From Comamonas sp. SCN 67-35 (GTDB taxonomy: Bacteria > Pseudomonadota > Gammaproteobacteria > Burkholderiales > Burkholderiaceae_C), in contig MEFV01000015.1 of NCBI GenBank assembly GCA_001725255.1, positions 1 through 64,000 of the forward strand: 64,000 nt of DNA, written 5' to 3'. The notes under the pieces were generated by a model, which saw only the letters and a program-made list of their open reading frames with translations, made no database searches and was not told the origin of the DNA. A program made the translations under genes and the position numbers. Position 1 is the stretch's first letter, and each line of letters opens with the position of its first letter. Below are positions 36,458-47,242 of this stretch, in pieces.

Positions 36458-36757
36458 TTTCAATGCACCTGGTGTTGCGCGTCAATCAATCAACCTATGG
36501 TTCTGTGAATTTGGTAGTGCGTTTACGTTGTATGGTGCACGACACACCCAATTTAACGACCGCCAGCATTTCATGCGCGTATACGGTTTGACCTCAAGTG
36601 CAAATTCATACAGGAGGCGGACTCAGATAAACCTTACGAAAAAATCGTACGCTTGAAACGCGCAGCGCAGATGGTAAACAGCGCCCGACAGTTTGCGCTA
36701 CGACAGCAACCGTAGACAAAACGGCGACGGTTGAAAGCATCGCCGCCACCAACCTCT
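36458..36757. other. Non-coding stretch between tracrRNA and the histidine kinase gene
   Basis: No supported gene is seen in these 300 bases, which are more AT-rich than the core. A small TACGA/TCGTA hairpin lies near 36636-36650, and GGCGA/TCGCC near 36723-36745 may end the kinase transcript. A cas9 promoter placed here would give a leader antisense to the tracrRNA, but I cannot point to a good -35/-10 pair. Confidence 0.4.
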
Positions 36758-38185
36758 TCACGGTTTTTTCGAGTTGGCGACCACCACGATCGGCGGCACT
36801 GGTTTCGCCACAAACCTGACGCTGATCTCGGTACCAGACTCTGTCAATGGATGGGCCGCAAGCGACACCTCGGCCCCGAAGCTTCTGGCCGCCTCGCGCA
36901 CGATCGCCAACCCCAGGCCGCTGCCTTCGCTGGCGTGGGGTGCGATGCGGTAGAAGCGCTCAAACACGCGCTCGCGGGCTTCTGGGGGGATGCCGGGTCC
37001 GTCGTCGGTGACGGTCAGTGTGACAGTTGGTTCTGCCGCACTGCCCGGGTGCACGCCCACGGTGACGTGGCCGCCTTCGGGGGTATAGCGCAGCGCGTTG
37101 TCGATCAGGTTGGCGATCAGCGCGTGCAGCAGGGCGGGTTCGGCCTGCACCAGTACGGCACCCGCATCAAGGGGCGCGTCCAGTCCCAGGTCGATGTGTC
37201 GGCTTGCCGCCAGCGCATCAAATTCAGTGACCGTATCCAGCGCAGCAGCGGCCAGATCGATGGTGGTGAGGTGGGCTTGCACGTCGCTGCGCTCGGCCTG
37301 CGCGAGCAGCAGCAATTGGTTGGTCACCTTCACCAGGCGCCGGTTGCTGGCCGCGAGCTTTTCCCACAATGCACTGTCTTCGCTGCTGCGCGCGTATTCG
37401 ATCAGCGAGGCCTGCAGCGCCAGCGGCGTGCGCAACTGGTGCGCGGCGTCGGCGATGAAGCGCCGCTGTGCGGCCGAATGCTCGGCGATCAGGCGGGTGG
37501 ACTGGTTGATGGTGTCGGCCACGGGGCGCAGCTCGCGGTGCAGCGCGCGGGCGTCGACGAAGAGGTCCAGGTGCAGCGGGTCGCGCGCCCTCAGCTGGCG
37601 CGACAGCCGCATCACCGGCCGCAGTTCGATGGTGAGCGCGATCGCCGAAATCAGCACCGTGAGCGCGAGGGCCGCGAGCAGATACCACAGCGTCGGTCGC
37701 CACAGGCGCGCGAGCATCTGGTCGCGGCTGCCCGTGGTCTTGCCGACGGCGATGGTGATTTCTCGCGCGCCGTCCACGTCGTACATCGAGCGCGTCACGA
37801 GCACGGCGCGCAGCGGCGCGCCCTGCCACTGCGTGTCGTACCACTGCGCGCGATCGGGACCCTCGGGCTTGCGCTGCGCGGGCATGGGAAATCCCGGTGT
37901 ACCGGCCAGCAGGTGCCCATCGGCGCTGCTGACGCTCAAATACACCCGGTCGCGATCGGGCGAGGCGAAGAGGCTCAGCGCCGAAGGCGGCACGCTGGCC
38001 TGCACGGCGTTGTCCTCCCAGATCAGGCGGTCGGAAAGCACCTTGGCCGAGGCGAGCAGATCGTGGTCCTGCACATAGTCGGCCACGGCGGCGGCGTTGC
38101 GCCAGCTGAGCCAACTGCTGGCGGCGACGAAGAGCGACAGCGGCACCAGCAGCCACAGCGCCAGGCGCAGGCGCAGGCTTTTCAT
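36758..38185 (-). CDS. Sensor histidine kinase (TctE/QseC-like)
   Basis: This 475-residue inner-membrane kinase has an N-terminal helix (LRLALWLLVPLSLFVAASSWL), a periplasmic sensor of the TctE N-terminal type (about 30-165), a second helix (LLAALALTVLISAIALTI), and a HAMP-like linker. The phospho-acceptor His is in IADAAHQLRTPLALQ. The ATPase boxes are LIDNALRYTPEG (N), VTDDGPGIP (G1) and GSGLGLAIVREAARSFG (G2). Its ATG overlaps the response-regulator stop (ATGA), so the pair is co-translated. Divergent from an ABC importer operon, it probably senses a related solute, as TctE does for tricarboxylates. Confidence 0.93.
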   Translation of the reverse strand: MKSLRLRLALWLLVPLSLFVAASSWLSWRNAAAVADYVQDHDLLASAKVLSDRLIWEDNAVQASVPPSALSLFASPDRDRVYLSVSSADGHLLAGTPGFPMPAQRKPEGPDRAQWYDTQWQGAPLRAVLVTRSMYDVDGAREITIAVGKTTGSRDQMLARLWRPTLWYLLAALALTVLISAIALTIELRPVMRLSRQLRARDPLHLDLFVDARALHRELRPVADTINQSTRLIAEHSAAQRRFIADAAHQLRTPLALQASLIEYARSSEDSALWEKLAASNRRLVKVTNQLLLLAQAERSDVQAHLTTIDLAAAALDTVTEFDALAASRHIDLGLDAPLDAGAVLVQAEPALLHALIANLIDNALRYTPEGGHVTVGVHPGSAAEPTVTLTVTDDGPGIPPEARERVFERFYRIAPHASEGSGLGLAIVREAARSFGAEVSLAAHPLTESGTEISVRFVAKPVPPIVVVANSKKP

Positions 38186-38853
38186 GTGCTGCGCGCGCGC
38201 AGCAACCAGCCGACGCCGCGCAGCGTGACGATGGTGGCGCGGCTGGCTTCGAGCTTCTTGCGCAGGCGGTGCACATACAGGTCGATGGCGTCGGCGCTCG
38301 CGTCCTCGTCCACGCCAAAGAGGCTCTGCACCAGCGCCTGGCGCGAGACGGCTTCGCCTGTGTGGCGCATCAGGGTTTCGAGCAGCGTGCGCTCGCGTGG
38401 CGGCAGCGCGAGCTCGACGCCCGCGCACTCGAACTGGCGCGTGCGCAGGTCGTAGTGCAGGTCGCCGCAGCTCAGCAGGTTGGCCCGGCCAGGCATCTGG
38501 CGGCGCATGAGCGCCTGGATGCGCGCCACGAGCTCGCGCACCTCGATGGGCTTGACGAGATAGTCGTCGGCGCCGATCTCCAGGCACTGCACCTTCTGGT
38601 CGAGCGAGGCCGTGGCCGTGAGCACGATCACCGCCACCGCGTCCTGGCGCTCGCGGATGCGCCGCAGCACGCCCTTGCCCGAGAGCAGCGGCAGGTTCAG
38701 ATCGAGCAGCACCACGTCGTAGCGGCCCTGGCGCAGCAGCTGGTCGGCCGCGGCGCCATCGGCCACGTGGTCGACGACGAAGGCCTGCTCGCGCAGCAAT
38801 TGAACCAGCCAGTGCGCGAGTTCCAGGTTGTCTTCGATCAGCAGAAGTTTCAT
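38182..38853 (-). CDS. OmpR-family response regulator (TctD/QseB-like)
   Basis: This 223-residue regulator has a receiver domain (LLLIEDNLELA with the acidic pair, the phosphorylatable Asp in VVLLDLNLPLLSG, Thr in IVLTATAS, Lys in DDYLVKPIEV). A winged-helix DNA-binding domain follows (about 125-220; VSRQALVQSLFGVDEDASADAIDLYVHRLR is the recognition segment, its key part being IDLYVHRLRKKL). The ATG at 38853 gives the normal MKLLLIEDN start. It is upstream of and overlaps the kinase gene. The 190-base divergent region to the ABC importer is the likely target and also contains a copy of the dispersed repeat. Confidence 0.94.
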   Translation of the reverse strand: MKLLLIEDNLELAHWLVQLLREQAFVVDHVADGAAADQLLRQGRYDVVLLDLNLPLLSGKGVLRRIRERQDAVAVIVLTATASLDQKVQCLEIGADDYLVKPIEVRELVARIQALMRRQMPGRANLLSCGDLHYDLRTRQFECAGVELALPPRERTLLETLMRHTGEAVSRQALVQSLFGVDEDASADAIDLYVHRLRKKLEASRATIVTLRGVGWLLRARST

Positions 38854-38873
38854 CGGGGGCGTCCCATGGCTAT

Positions 38874-38931
38874 CCATTTTGATAGCTATCAGCGCTTGCT
38901 GCAAAAGCGCTGGAGGCCGATTTGGTTTAAA
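38874..38931 (+). repeat. Dispersed intergenic repeat, copy C (best-preserved)
   Basis: CCATTTTGATAGCTATC is followed by the perfect hairpin CAGCGCTT (38890-38897), 7-base loop, AAGCGCTG (38905-38912), then GAGGCCGATTTGG. This copy defines the consensus for the six copies in the window. Confidence 0.75.
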
Positions 38932-39043
38932 TCATTGAATTTCAGGGTTTTCACCTACGGATGCTGCGATGCAGCGAAAGCGCGTTGAAAGAGTGTGCCT
39001 CCTAGAGTCACCGTGTCCTCATTCGCACACCAAGGAGAAATCC

Positions 39044-40060
39044 ATGCACACCCCCACCCGTCGCACGCTGCTGGCCGCGCTGCTGGGCTCGCTCTTCATG
39101 CTGGGCGCACCGCTCACGCACGCGGCCGATGCGAACACCGTCACCATCATGGTGGGCGGCATCAACAAGATCATCTACCTGCCGGCCAAGCTGACCGAGG
39201 CCCTGGGTTATTTCAAGGACGAGGGCCTTCAGGTCGAGCTGCAGTCGCAGCCCGCAGGTGTGGATGCCGAGAACCAGCTCATCGCCGGCGCGGTGCAGGG
39301 CGTGGTCGGCTTCTATGACCACACCATCGACCTGCAGGCCAAGGGCAAGGAGGTGGAGGCCATCGTCGTCTTCGGCAAGGTGCCGGGCGAGGTGGAGCTG
39401 GTGTCCACCAAGGCCGCGCCGACGTTCAAGAGCATGGCCGATGCCAAGGGCAAGACGCTGGGCGTGACCGGGCTGGGCTCGTCCACCGACTTTCTCACGC
39501 GCTACCTGGCGCTGCGCCAGGGCGTGGAGTCCAAGGACTATTCGCTGCTGCCCGTGGGCGCGGGCAACACCTTCATCGCCGCGATGCAGCAAGACCGCAT
39601 TCAGGCGGGCATGACGACCGAGCCCACGGTCTCGCAGATGCTCAAGACCGGCGAGGCGCAGGTGCTGGTGGACATGCGCACCGAGGAAGGTACGCGCGCG
39701 GCGCTGGGCGGGCTGTATCCGGCGCCCAGCCTGTACGTCTCCAACGCCTGGGCCGAAGCGCACAAGGAGCAGGCGACTCGGCTCGCGCACGCGTTTGCCA
39801 AGACGATGAACTACATCCACACCCACAGCGCCGAGGAGATCGCCGAGCACATGCCGCGCGACTACTACGGCAAGGACAAGGCGCTGTACGTGGCCGCGCT
39901 CAAGAGCTCGCTGTCGATGTTCACCCAGGACGGCCGCATGCCCGAGGGCGGGCCCGAGACCGTGCTCAAGGTGCTTTCCACCTTCAAGCCGCAGGTCAAG
40001 GCCAAGAACATCGACTTGTCCAAGACCTATACCAACACCTACCTGCCCGCGGCCAAGTGA
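39044..40060 (+). CDS. ABC transporter substrate-binding protein (NMT1/SsuA-like)
   Basis: This 338-residue periplasmic binding protein has a Sec signal peptide (RRTLLAALLGSLFMLGAPLTHAADA, cleavage after about residue 28). The mature part has the NMT1/THI5-SsuA fold, with INKIIYLPAKLTEALGYFKDEGL, GAVQGVVGFYDHTIDLQAKGK and LGVTGLGSSTDFLTRYL. AAGGAG lies 7 bases before the ATG. Genes for the matching ATPase and permease follow with 1- and 14-base gaps. Family ligands include alkanesulfonates, nitrate, aromatic sulfonates and pyrimidine precursors. The ligand here cannot be told from sequence. Confidence 0.92.
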   Translation: MHTPTRRTLLAALLGSLFMLGAPLTHAADANTVTIMVGGINKIIYLPAKLTEALGYFKDEGLQVELQSQPAGVDAENQLIAGAVQGVVGFYDHTIDLQAKGKEVEAIVVFGKVPGEVELVSTKAAPTFKSMADAKGKTLGVTGLGSSTDFLTRYLALRQGVESKDYSLLPVGAGNTFIAAMQQDRIQAGMTTEPTVSQMLKTGEAQVLVDMRTEEGTRAALGGLYPAPSLYVSNAWAEAHKEQATRLAHAFAKTMNYIHTHSAEEIAEHMPRDYYGKDKALYVAALKSSLSMFTQDGRMPEGGPETVLKVLSTFKPQVKAKNIDLSKTYTNTYLPAAK

Positions 40061-40061
40061 C

Positions 40062-40871
40062 ATGGATGCAGTGACCAGCACGGCCGCGCCGGGCAGCTCG
40101 GCGGCCATCGACTTTCGCGACGTTTCCCTGCGCTTCATCTCTGGCGACGGCACGGCCACCGTCACGCTGCGCAACTTCAGCATGAGCGTGGCGCGCGGCG
40201 AGTTCGTCGCCATCGTCGGGCCCACGGGCTGCGGCAAATCGACCACGCTCAACCTCATCACCGGGCTCTTGCGTCCTACCGTGGGCGAGGTGGACGTGAT
40301 GGGCCAGAAGGTGGGCGGAATCGATCCGCGCATCGGCTTCGTGTTTCAGGCCGACGCGGTCTTTCCCTGGCGCAACGTGATCGACAACGTGGCCGCGGGG
40401 CCGATCTTTCGCGGCGCGGGGCGTGCGAAGGCGCACGACGAGGCGGTGCAGTGGATCGAGCGTGTGGGCCTCAAGGGCTTCGAGCACCACTACCCGCACC
40501 AGCTCTCGGGCGGCATGAGAAAGCGCGTGGCGCTGGCGCAGACCTTCATCAACCACCCCGAAATCCTGCTGATGGACGAGCCGTTTTCCGCGCTCGACAT
40601 GCAGACGCGCACGCTGATGCAGGACGAGCTGCTCGGCCTGTGGTCCGCGAGCGGCGGCTCGGTGGTCTTCGTCACCCACGACATCGAGGAGGCGATTGCC
40701 CTTGCCGACCGCGTCTTCGTGCTCTCGGCGCGTCCGGCCACGCTCAAGGCCGTCTACCCGGTCGATCTGCCGCGCCCGCGCGTGATGGCGCAGGTGCGCT
40801 ACGAGCCGGCCTTCATCGAGCTGTCCAAGCGCATCTGGGCCGATCTGCGCGAAGAAGTCGCCATTCACTGA
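40062..40871 (+). CDS. ABC transporter ATP-binding protein (SsuB/TauB-like)
   Basis: This 269-residue ATPase of the nitrate/sulfonate/taurine importer branch has Walker A VGPTGCGKSTTLNL, a Q-loop in FVFQADAVFPWRNV, the signature LSGGMRKRVALAQ, Walker B ILLMDEPFSALD and the H-loop FVTHDIEEAIALADR. All are intact. It follows the binding-protein gene after one base and precedes the permease, forming a complete importer operon divergent from a two-component system. Confidence 0.96.
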   Translation: MDAVTSTAAPGSSAAIDFRDVSLRFISGDGTATVTLRNFSMSVARGEFVAIVGPTGCGKSTTLNLITGLLRPTVGEVDVMGQKVGGIDPRIGFVFQADAVFPWRNVIDNVAAGPIFRGAGRAKAHDEAVQWIERVGLKGFEHHYPHQLSGGMRKRVALAQTFINHPEILLMDEPFSALDMQTRTLMQDELLGLWSASGGSVVFVTHDIEEAIALADRVFVLSARPATLKAVYPVDLPRPRVMAQVRYEPAFIELSKRIWADLREEVAIH

Positions 40872-40885
40872 AGAAGAGCACCACC

Positions 40886-41758
40886 ATGAATACTGCCGTT
40901 CTTCCCTCGCTGGCCGCGGTGCCCGCCTCGCTCAGCGAGGAAGCATTGGCGCGCGAATCGGCGCGCGCGCAGGCCGCATTGCGCCGGCGCCGCTGGATCA
41001 TCATTTCGCTGCGCCTGTTGTTTCTCTTCGTCGTGCTCGGCGGCTGGGAGCTGCTGGCGCGCCTCAAGTGGATCGACCCGTTCTTCTACTCACAACCTTC
41101 GCTGATCTGGGAGCAGATCGCCGAGTGGCAGCGCGACGGCACCTCGCAGGGGCCGCTGTGGGTGCAGATCGCGGTGACGCTGGAGGAAACCGTCATCGGC
41201 TTCCTGATCGGCGGCGCGGGCGGCATCGTCTTCGGCATCCTGCTCGGGCGCAACAAGCTGCTCGCGGACGTGTTCAGCATCTACATCAAGATCGCCAACT
41301 CGATCCCACGCGTGGTGCTCGGCTCGGTGTTCGTGATCGCGCTCGGCCTGGGCATGGCGTCCAAGGTGGCGCTGGCGGTGGTGATGGTGTTCTTCGTCGT
41401 CTTCGGCAACGCCTTCCAGGGCGTGGTCGAGGCCGACAAATACCTGATCGCCAACGCGCGCATCCTCGGCGCATCGCCGCGCCAGGTGACGACGGCGGTG
41501 GTGATTCCGTCGGCCATGTCGTGGATTCTCGCGAGCCTGCACGTGAGCTTCGGCTTTGCCCTGGTGGGCGCGGTGGTGGGCGAGTTCCTCGGCGCCAAGC
41601 AGGGCATGGGCCTGCTCATCGCCACGGCGCAAGGCGCATTCAACGCCAGCGGCGTGTTCGCGGCCATGATCCTGCTTGCGGCCGTGGCGCTGGTGGCGGA
41701 CTTCGTGCTCACGCGCCTGGAAGGCCGGTTGCTCAAGTGGCGCCCGGCGGCGTTTTGA
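40886..41758 (+). CDS. ABC transporter permease (SsuC/TauC-like)
   Basis: This is a 290-residue inner-membrane permease with about six helices, for example IIISLRLLFLFVVLGGWELL, the segment around VIGFLIGGAGGIVFGILLG, and MILLAAVALVADFVL at the end. The EAA loop that docks with the ATPase is seen in EADKYLIANARILGASPRQV. The ATG at 40886 gives the expected length. A much longer in-frame extension upstream runs through the ATPase gene in another frame and is discarded. Confidence 0.95.
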   Translation: MNTAVLPSLAAVPASLSEEALARESARAQAALRRRRWIIISLRLLFLFVVLGGWELLARLKWIDPFFYSQPSLIWEQIAEWQRDGTSQGPLWVQIAVTLEETVIGFLIGGAGGIVFGILLGRNKLLADVFSIYIKIANSIPRVVLGSVFVIALGLGMASKVALAVVMVFFVVFGNAFQGVVEADKYLIANARILGASPRQVTTAVVIPSAMSWILASLHVSFGFALVGAVVGEFLGAKQGMGLLIATAQGAFNASGVFAAMILLAAVALVADFVLTRLEGRLLKWRPAAF

Positions 41759-41765
41759 GGCCTGG

Positions 41766-42017
41766 TCAGTGAAAGGGCGCGTCCCGGCGCACCATGGTGA
41801 TCGCGTCGAACGGGCAGCGCAGCGCGCACAGGGCGCAACCGGTGCAGGCATCGGCATCGTCGAGCACCGAGCGCTTGGCCGCGCCCGGTGCATCGCCCTG
41901 CGCGTGCAGCGACAGCACGTGCGGCGGGCACACGGCCACGCACCAGCCGCAGCCGGTGCAGCGGTCGGGATCGATGGCGGCGATGGCCTTGTGTGCCCCT
42001 GGCATGCACGCGAGCAT
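41766..42017 (-). CDS. Small 2[4Fe-4S] ferredoxin-type protein
   Basis: This protein of about 83 residues has two classical cluster motifs, CTGCGWCVAVCPPH and CTGCALCALRCPFDA, spaced as in bacterial 8Fe-8S ferredoxins. The two Cx2Cx2Cx3CP sets are complete, so both clusters can form. It is a cytoplasmic electron carrier. The start is uncertain: ATGs at 42017 and 42005 and a TTG at 42044 are possible, and none has a good ribosome-binding site. It converges with the permease gene and diverges from an aminotransferase. No obvious redox partner lies beside it. Confidence 0.85.
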   Translation of the reverse strand: MLACMPGAHKAIAAIDPDRCTGCGWCVAVCPPHVLSLHAQGDAPGAAKRSVLDDADACTGCALCALRCPFDAITMVRRDAPFH

Positions 42018-42107
42018 GCCACGACGCACAATGTCGGGACACAAGCACCGTTTTTACCGTCTCTGCCGGGCGCTGCCCGGCCCGGAGGCCATTTCAAGGA
42101 GACCCCC

Positions 42108-43469
42108 ATGCATTTCGCCGTGATGGACGAAGCCCCAGCCGCTGCCTCGCCGCGCCGTGACGCGGCCTGGCTCGAGGCGCACTGGATGCCGTTTTCGGCC
42201 AACCGCAATTTCAAGGCGCAGCCGCGCATGATCGTGAGTGGGCAGGGCGCCTACTACACCGATGCCGACGGCCGCAAGATCTTCGACGGCCTCTCGGGCC
42301 TGTGGACCACCGGCCTGGGCCATGGCCGCAAGGAAATCACGCAGGCCGTGAGCCAGGCGGTGGGTACGCTGGACTACGCGCCCGCGTTCCAGTTCGGCCA
42401 CCCGGCGTCGTTCGAGCTCGCCAACCGCATCAAGGCGCGCATGCCCGCGGGGCTCGAATACGTGTTCTTCACTTGCTCGGGCTCGGAGGCGGCAGACACG
42501 TCCCTGAAGATGGCGCGCGCCTACTGGCGCGCCCGCGGGCAGGCGGGCAAGACGCGCCTGGTCGGCCGCGAAAAGGGCTACCACGGCGTCAACTTCGGCG
42601 GCATCTCGGTCGGCGGCATGGCGGGCAACCGCAAGGCCTTCGGTCAGGGCATCGAGGCCGATCACCTGCCGCACACGCAGCCGCCGCTGGGCTCGTTTCA
42701 TCGCGGCACGCCGCCGCTCGATGGCAAGGCGCTCGCCGACCGGCTGCTGGACGTGATCGCGCTGCACGACGCGAGCACCATCGCCGCCGTCATCGTCGAG
42801 CCCTTCTCGGGTTCGGCCGGCGTGGTGATCCCGCCCGCCGGCTACCTGCAGCGCCTGCGCGAGATCTGCACGCAAAACAACATCCTGCTCATCTTCGACG
42901 AGGTCATCACCGGTTTCGGGCGCGCCGGCGGCTGGACGGGCTCCGAGGTGTTTGGCGTGACTCCCGACATCCTGAACTTCGCCAAGCAGGTCACGAACGG
43001 CGCGCAGCCGCTGGGGGGCTGCGTGGCGAGCAAGGACATCTACGACACCTTCATGCAGACCGCGGGCCCCGAGTACCTGCTGGAATTTGCGCATGGCTAC
43101 ACCTATTCGGCGCATCCGGTGGCGTGCGCGGCGGGCAATGCGACGATCGAATTGCTGGAGCAGGAAGACGCACCGGCGCGCGTGAAGGCGCTGGCGCCGG
43201 TGTTCGAAAACCTCGTGCATGGCCTCAAGGGCGCGCCGCACGTGCAGGACATCCGCAACTATGGGCTGGCGGCGGGCCTGACGATCGAACAGATGCCGGG
43301 CGAACCGGGGCGCAGGCCGTATGAGATCGCCATGGCGTGCTGGCGCAAGGGCTTTTACGTGCGCTATGGCGGCGACAGCATCCAGCTCGCACCGCCCTTC
43401 ATCAGCACCGAGGCCGAGCTCGATCGCCTCGTCGGCGCGCTCGGCGATGCGCTGACGGAAGCCCCCTGA
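42108..43469 (+). CDS. Class III aminotransferase (omega-amino acid--pyruvate type)
   Basis: This 453-residue PLP-dependent transaminase resembles beta-alanine/omega-amino acid:pyruvate aminotransferases. It has the opening HWMPFSANRNFKAQPRMI, the substrate segment GLSGLWTTGLGHG, FFTCSGSEAADTSLKMA, PLP-binding Asp in LIFDEVITGFGRAGGW, and the Schiff-base Lys in LNFAKQVTNGAQPLGG. It would move amino groups from omega-amino acids to pyruvate. AAGGAGA lies before the ATG. It is next to an importer of the sulfonate/nitrate class, so uptake and deamination of one amine-containing substrate is possible but unproven. Confidence 0.93.
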   Translation: MHFAVMDEAPAAASPRRDAAWLEAHWMPFSANRNFKAQPRMIVSGQGAYYTDADGRKIFDGLSGLWTTGLGHGRKEITQAVSQAVGTLDYAPAFQFGHPASFELANRIKARMPAGLEYVFFTCSGSEAADTSLKMARAYWRARGQAGKTRLVGREKGYHGVNFGGISVGGMAGNRKAFGQGIEADHLPHTQPPLGSFHRGTPPLDGKALADRLLDVIALHDASTIAAVIVEPFSGSAGVVIPPAGYLQRLREICTQNNILLIFDEVITGFGRAGGWTGSEVFGVTPDILNFAKQVTNGAQPLGGCVASKDIYDTFMQTAGPEYLLEFAHGYTYSAHPVACAAGNATIELLEQEDAPARVKALAPVFENLVHGLKGAPHVQDIRNYGLAAGLTIEQMPGEPGRRPYEIAMACWRKGFYVRYGGDSIQLAPPFISTEAELDRLVGALGDALTEAP

Positions 43470-43473
43470 TGCT

Positions 43474-43530
43474 ATTGCATAGGTAGCTGCCAGCGCTTGC
43501 TGTGCAAAGGCTCAGCCCGCATTTGATGAA
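43474..43530 (+). repeat. Dispersed intergenic repeat, copy D
   Basis: ATTGCATAGGTAGCTGCCAG continues with CGCTTGCTGTGCAAAGG and CATTTGATGAAAA. It keeps the left arm and loop of the consensus with a diverged right arm, and fills the gap between the aminotransferase and diguanylate cyclase genes. Confidence 0.6.
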
Positions 43531-43533
43531 AAA

Positions 43534-44685
<1,152 letters not shown>

Positions 44686-44761
44686 CGTGCCCATTTGATC
44701 GTACGCAAATTATTCCCGATGGCTGCACACCCGTGCCGCCGCCCTTGGTTAAAGTCGCCCC

Positions 44762-47083
44762 ATGACTCCCATGACGAACCCCACCTCCGACTCTTCCGAT
44801 GCCGACAAGCGCGCGATGCTGCGCCGCGCGGCGCTCGAATACCACGAGCATCCCAAGCCGGGCAAGATTTCCATCCATCCCACCAAGCAGATGGTGAGCC
44901 GCCACGATCTGTCGCTGGCGTATTCGCCGGGAGTGGCCGCGCCGTGCGAGGAAATCGTCAAGGACCCGGCTGCGGCCTTTCGCTACACCGCGCGCGGCAA
45001 CCTCGTGGGCGTGGTGACCAATGGCACGGCGGTGCTGGGCCTGGGCGACATCGGGCCGCTGGCGGGCAAGCCGGTGATGGAAGGCAAGGGGGTGCTGTTC
45101 AAGAAGTTTTCGGGCATCGACGTGTTCGACATCGAGATCAACGAGAAAGACCCCGATAAGCTGGTCGAGATCATCGCCGCGCTCGAGCCGACCTTCGGCG
45201 GCATCAACCTCGAAGACATCAAGGCGCCGGACTGCTTCGTCGTCGAGCGCAAGCTGCGCGAGCGCATGAAGATTCCGGTCTTTCACGACGATCAGCACGG
45301 CACGGCCATCGTCGTCGGCGCCGCGGTGCTCAACGCCCTGCAGGTGGCGGGCAAGGACATCACGCAGGTCAAGCTCGTGGCCTCGGGCGCCGGTGCGGCG
45401 GCGCTCGCCTGCCTGGGGCTGCTCGTCAAGCTCGGGCTGCCGCGCGAGCACATCTGGGTCAGCGACATCGTCGGGGTCGTCTACGAAGGCCGTACCGAAC
45501 TGATGGACGAAGCCAAGGCCTGGTTCGCGCAGAAGACCGACGCGCGCCAGCTCGCGGACATCATCGACGGCGCGGACATTTTTCTGGGACTGTCGGCCGG
45601 CGGCGTGCTCAAGCAGGACATGGTGCGCAAGATGGCGCCGACGCCGCTGATCTTCGCGCTGGCCAATCCCAACCCGGAGATTGCGCCCGAGGACGTGCAG
45701 GCGGTGCGCGGCGACGCCATCATCGCCACCGGACGCAGCGACTACCCCAACCAGGTCAACAACGTGCTGTGCTTCCCCTACGTGTTTCGCGGTGCGCTGG
45801 ACAGTGGCGCGACGACGATCACGACCGAGATGGAAATCGCGGCGGTGCGCGCGATCGCCGAGCTGGCGCGCGCCGAACAGAGCGAGGTGGTGGCCGCAGC
45901 CTACGCGGGCGAGCAGCTCTCGTTCGGACCCACCTATCTGATTCCCAAGCCCTTCGATCCGCGCCTCATGATGAAGATCGCTCCGGCGGTGGCGCAGGCG
46001 GCGATGGACAGCGGCGTGGCCAGCCGCCCGATTCCGGACATCGCGGCCTACCAGGACCACCTGCAGACCTTCGTCTACGCCTCGGGCACGATGATGAAGC
46101 CCGTGTTCATGGCCGCGCGCCAGGCGCAGCTCAAGCGCGTGGCCTTTGCCGAAGGCGAGGAAGAGCGCGTGCTGCGCGCGGCGCAGATCGTCTTCGACGA
46201 GCGCATCGCGCGCCCCACGCTCATCGGGCGCCCGGCCATCATCGCCCAGCGCATCGAAAAATTCGGCCTGCGCCTGCAGGAAGGGCGTGACTACGACGTG
46301 GTCAACGTCGAGCACGACGACCGCTATCGGGGCTTCTGGCAGACCTACCACCGCATGACCGAGCGCAAGGGCGTGACGGTGTCGATCGCCAAGATAGAGA
46401 TGCGCCGGCGCCTGACGCTCATCGGCTCCATGCTGCTGCACACGGGCGAGGTCGATGGCCTCATCTGCGGCACCTGGGGCCACACGCAGCACCACCTGCA
46501 GTACATCGACCAGGTGATCGGCAAGCGCGCCGGTGCCAACACCTACGCCTGCATGAACGCGCTGCTGCTGCCCGAGCGCGAGGTCTTCATCGTCGACACC
46601 CACGTCAACTACGACCCGAGTGCCGAGCAGCTCGCCGAGATCACCGTGATGGCCGCCGAGGAAATCATGCGCTTCGGCATCAAGCCCAAGGCGGCGCTGC
46701 TGTCGCACTCCAATTTCGGCTCGAGCCAGCAACCGAGCGCGCTCAAGATGCGCCAGACGCTGGAGCTGCTGCAGTCCAAGGCGCCGTGGCTGGAGGTCGA
46801 GGGGGAGATGCATGGCGACGTGGCGCTGGACGCGCACGCGCGCCAGGCGCTGATGCCCAACGCGACCATCACCGGCAGCTGCAACCTGCTGGTGATGCCC
46901 AACATCGATGCCGCCAACATCGCCTACAACCTGCTCAAGACCGCGGCCGGCGGCGGCATCGCCATCGGGCCGATGCTCCTGGGCGCGGCCGCGCCGGTGC
47001 ATGTGCTCACACCCAGCGCCACGGTGCGCCGCATCGTCAACATGGTGGCCCTCACGGTCACTGACGCAAACGCCGCGCACTGA
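44762..47083 (+). CDS. maeB: NADP-dependent malic enzyme (MaeB)
   Basis: MaeB converts malate to pyruvate and CO2 with NADP. The 773-residue protein has the two-part MaeB plan. The N-terminal malic-enzyme half (about 1-430) contains [36 protein letters not shown] and [21 protein letters not shown]. The C-terminal half (about 440-770) is phosphotransacetylase-like ([35 protein letters not shown]) and usually serves regulation by acetyl-CoA rather than catalysis. The start is MTPMTNP, with a second ATG three codons later. It is intact and stands as a single gene. Confidence 0.96.
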   Translation: MTPMTNPTSDSSDADKRAMLRRAALEYHEHPKPGKISIHPTKQMVSRHDLSLAYSPGVAAPCEEIVKDPAAAFRYTARGNLVGVVTNGTAVLGLGDIGPLAGKPVMEGKGVLFKKFSGIDVFDIEINEKDPDKLVEIIAALEPTFGGINLEDIKAPDCFVVERKLRERMKIPVFHDDQHGTAIVVGAAVLNALQVAGKDITQVKLVASGAGAAALACLGLLVKLGLPREHIWVSDIVGVVYEGRTELMDEAKAWFAQKTDARQLADIIDGADIFLGLSAGGVLKQDMVRKMAPTPLIFALANPNPEIAPEDVQAVRGDAIIATGRSDYPNQVNNVLCFPYVFRGALDSGATTITTEMEIAAVRAIAELARAEQSEVVAAAYAGEQLSFGPTYLIPKPFDPRLMMKIAPAVAQAAMDSGVASRPIPDIAAYQDHLQTFVYASGTMMKPVFMAARQAQLKRVAFAEGEEERVLRAAQIVFDERIARPTLIGRPAIIAQRIEKFGLRLQEGRDYDVVNVEHDDRYRGFWQTYHRMTERKGVTVSIAKIEMRRRLTLIGSMLLHTGEVDGLICGTWGHTQHHLQYIDQVIGKRAGANTYACMNALLLPEREVFIVDTHVNYDPSAEQLAEITVMAAEEIMRFGIKPKAALLSHSNFGSSQQPSALKMRQTLELLQSKAPWLEVEGEMHGDVALDAHARQALMPNATITGSCNLLVMPNIDAANIAYNLLKTAAGGGIAIGPMLLGAAAPVHVLTPSATVRRIVNMVALTVTDANAAH

Positions 47084-47242
47084 GCGCATTTGTATCCGAA
47101 TGTAGGGACAAACCTGTACTAATTTGCCTATTTATTAGGCAATCGCTTGATTTTTGAGCAGGTTCTTGTCACACTAGCGCGTTTTGATTTCGGGTAAACC
47201 CTGAGTCTGCGGATGGCTCGGGTTGGACGGGAGCGCTAGTCG

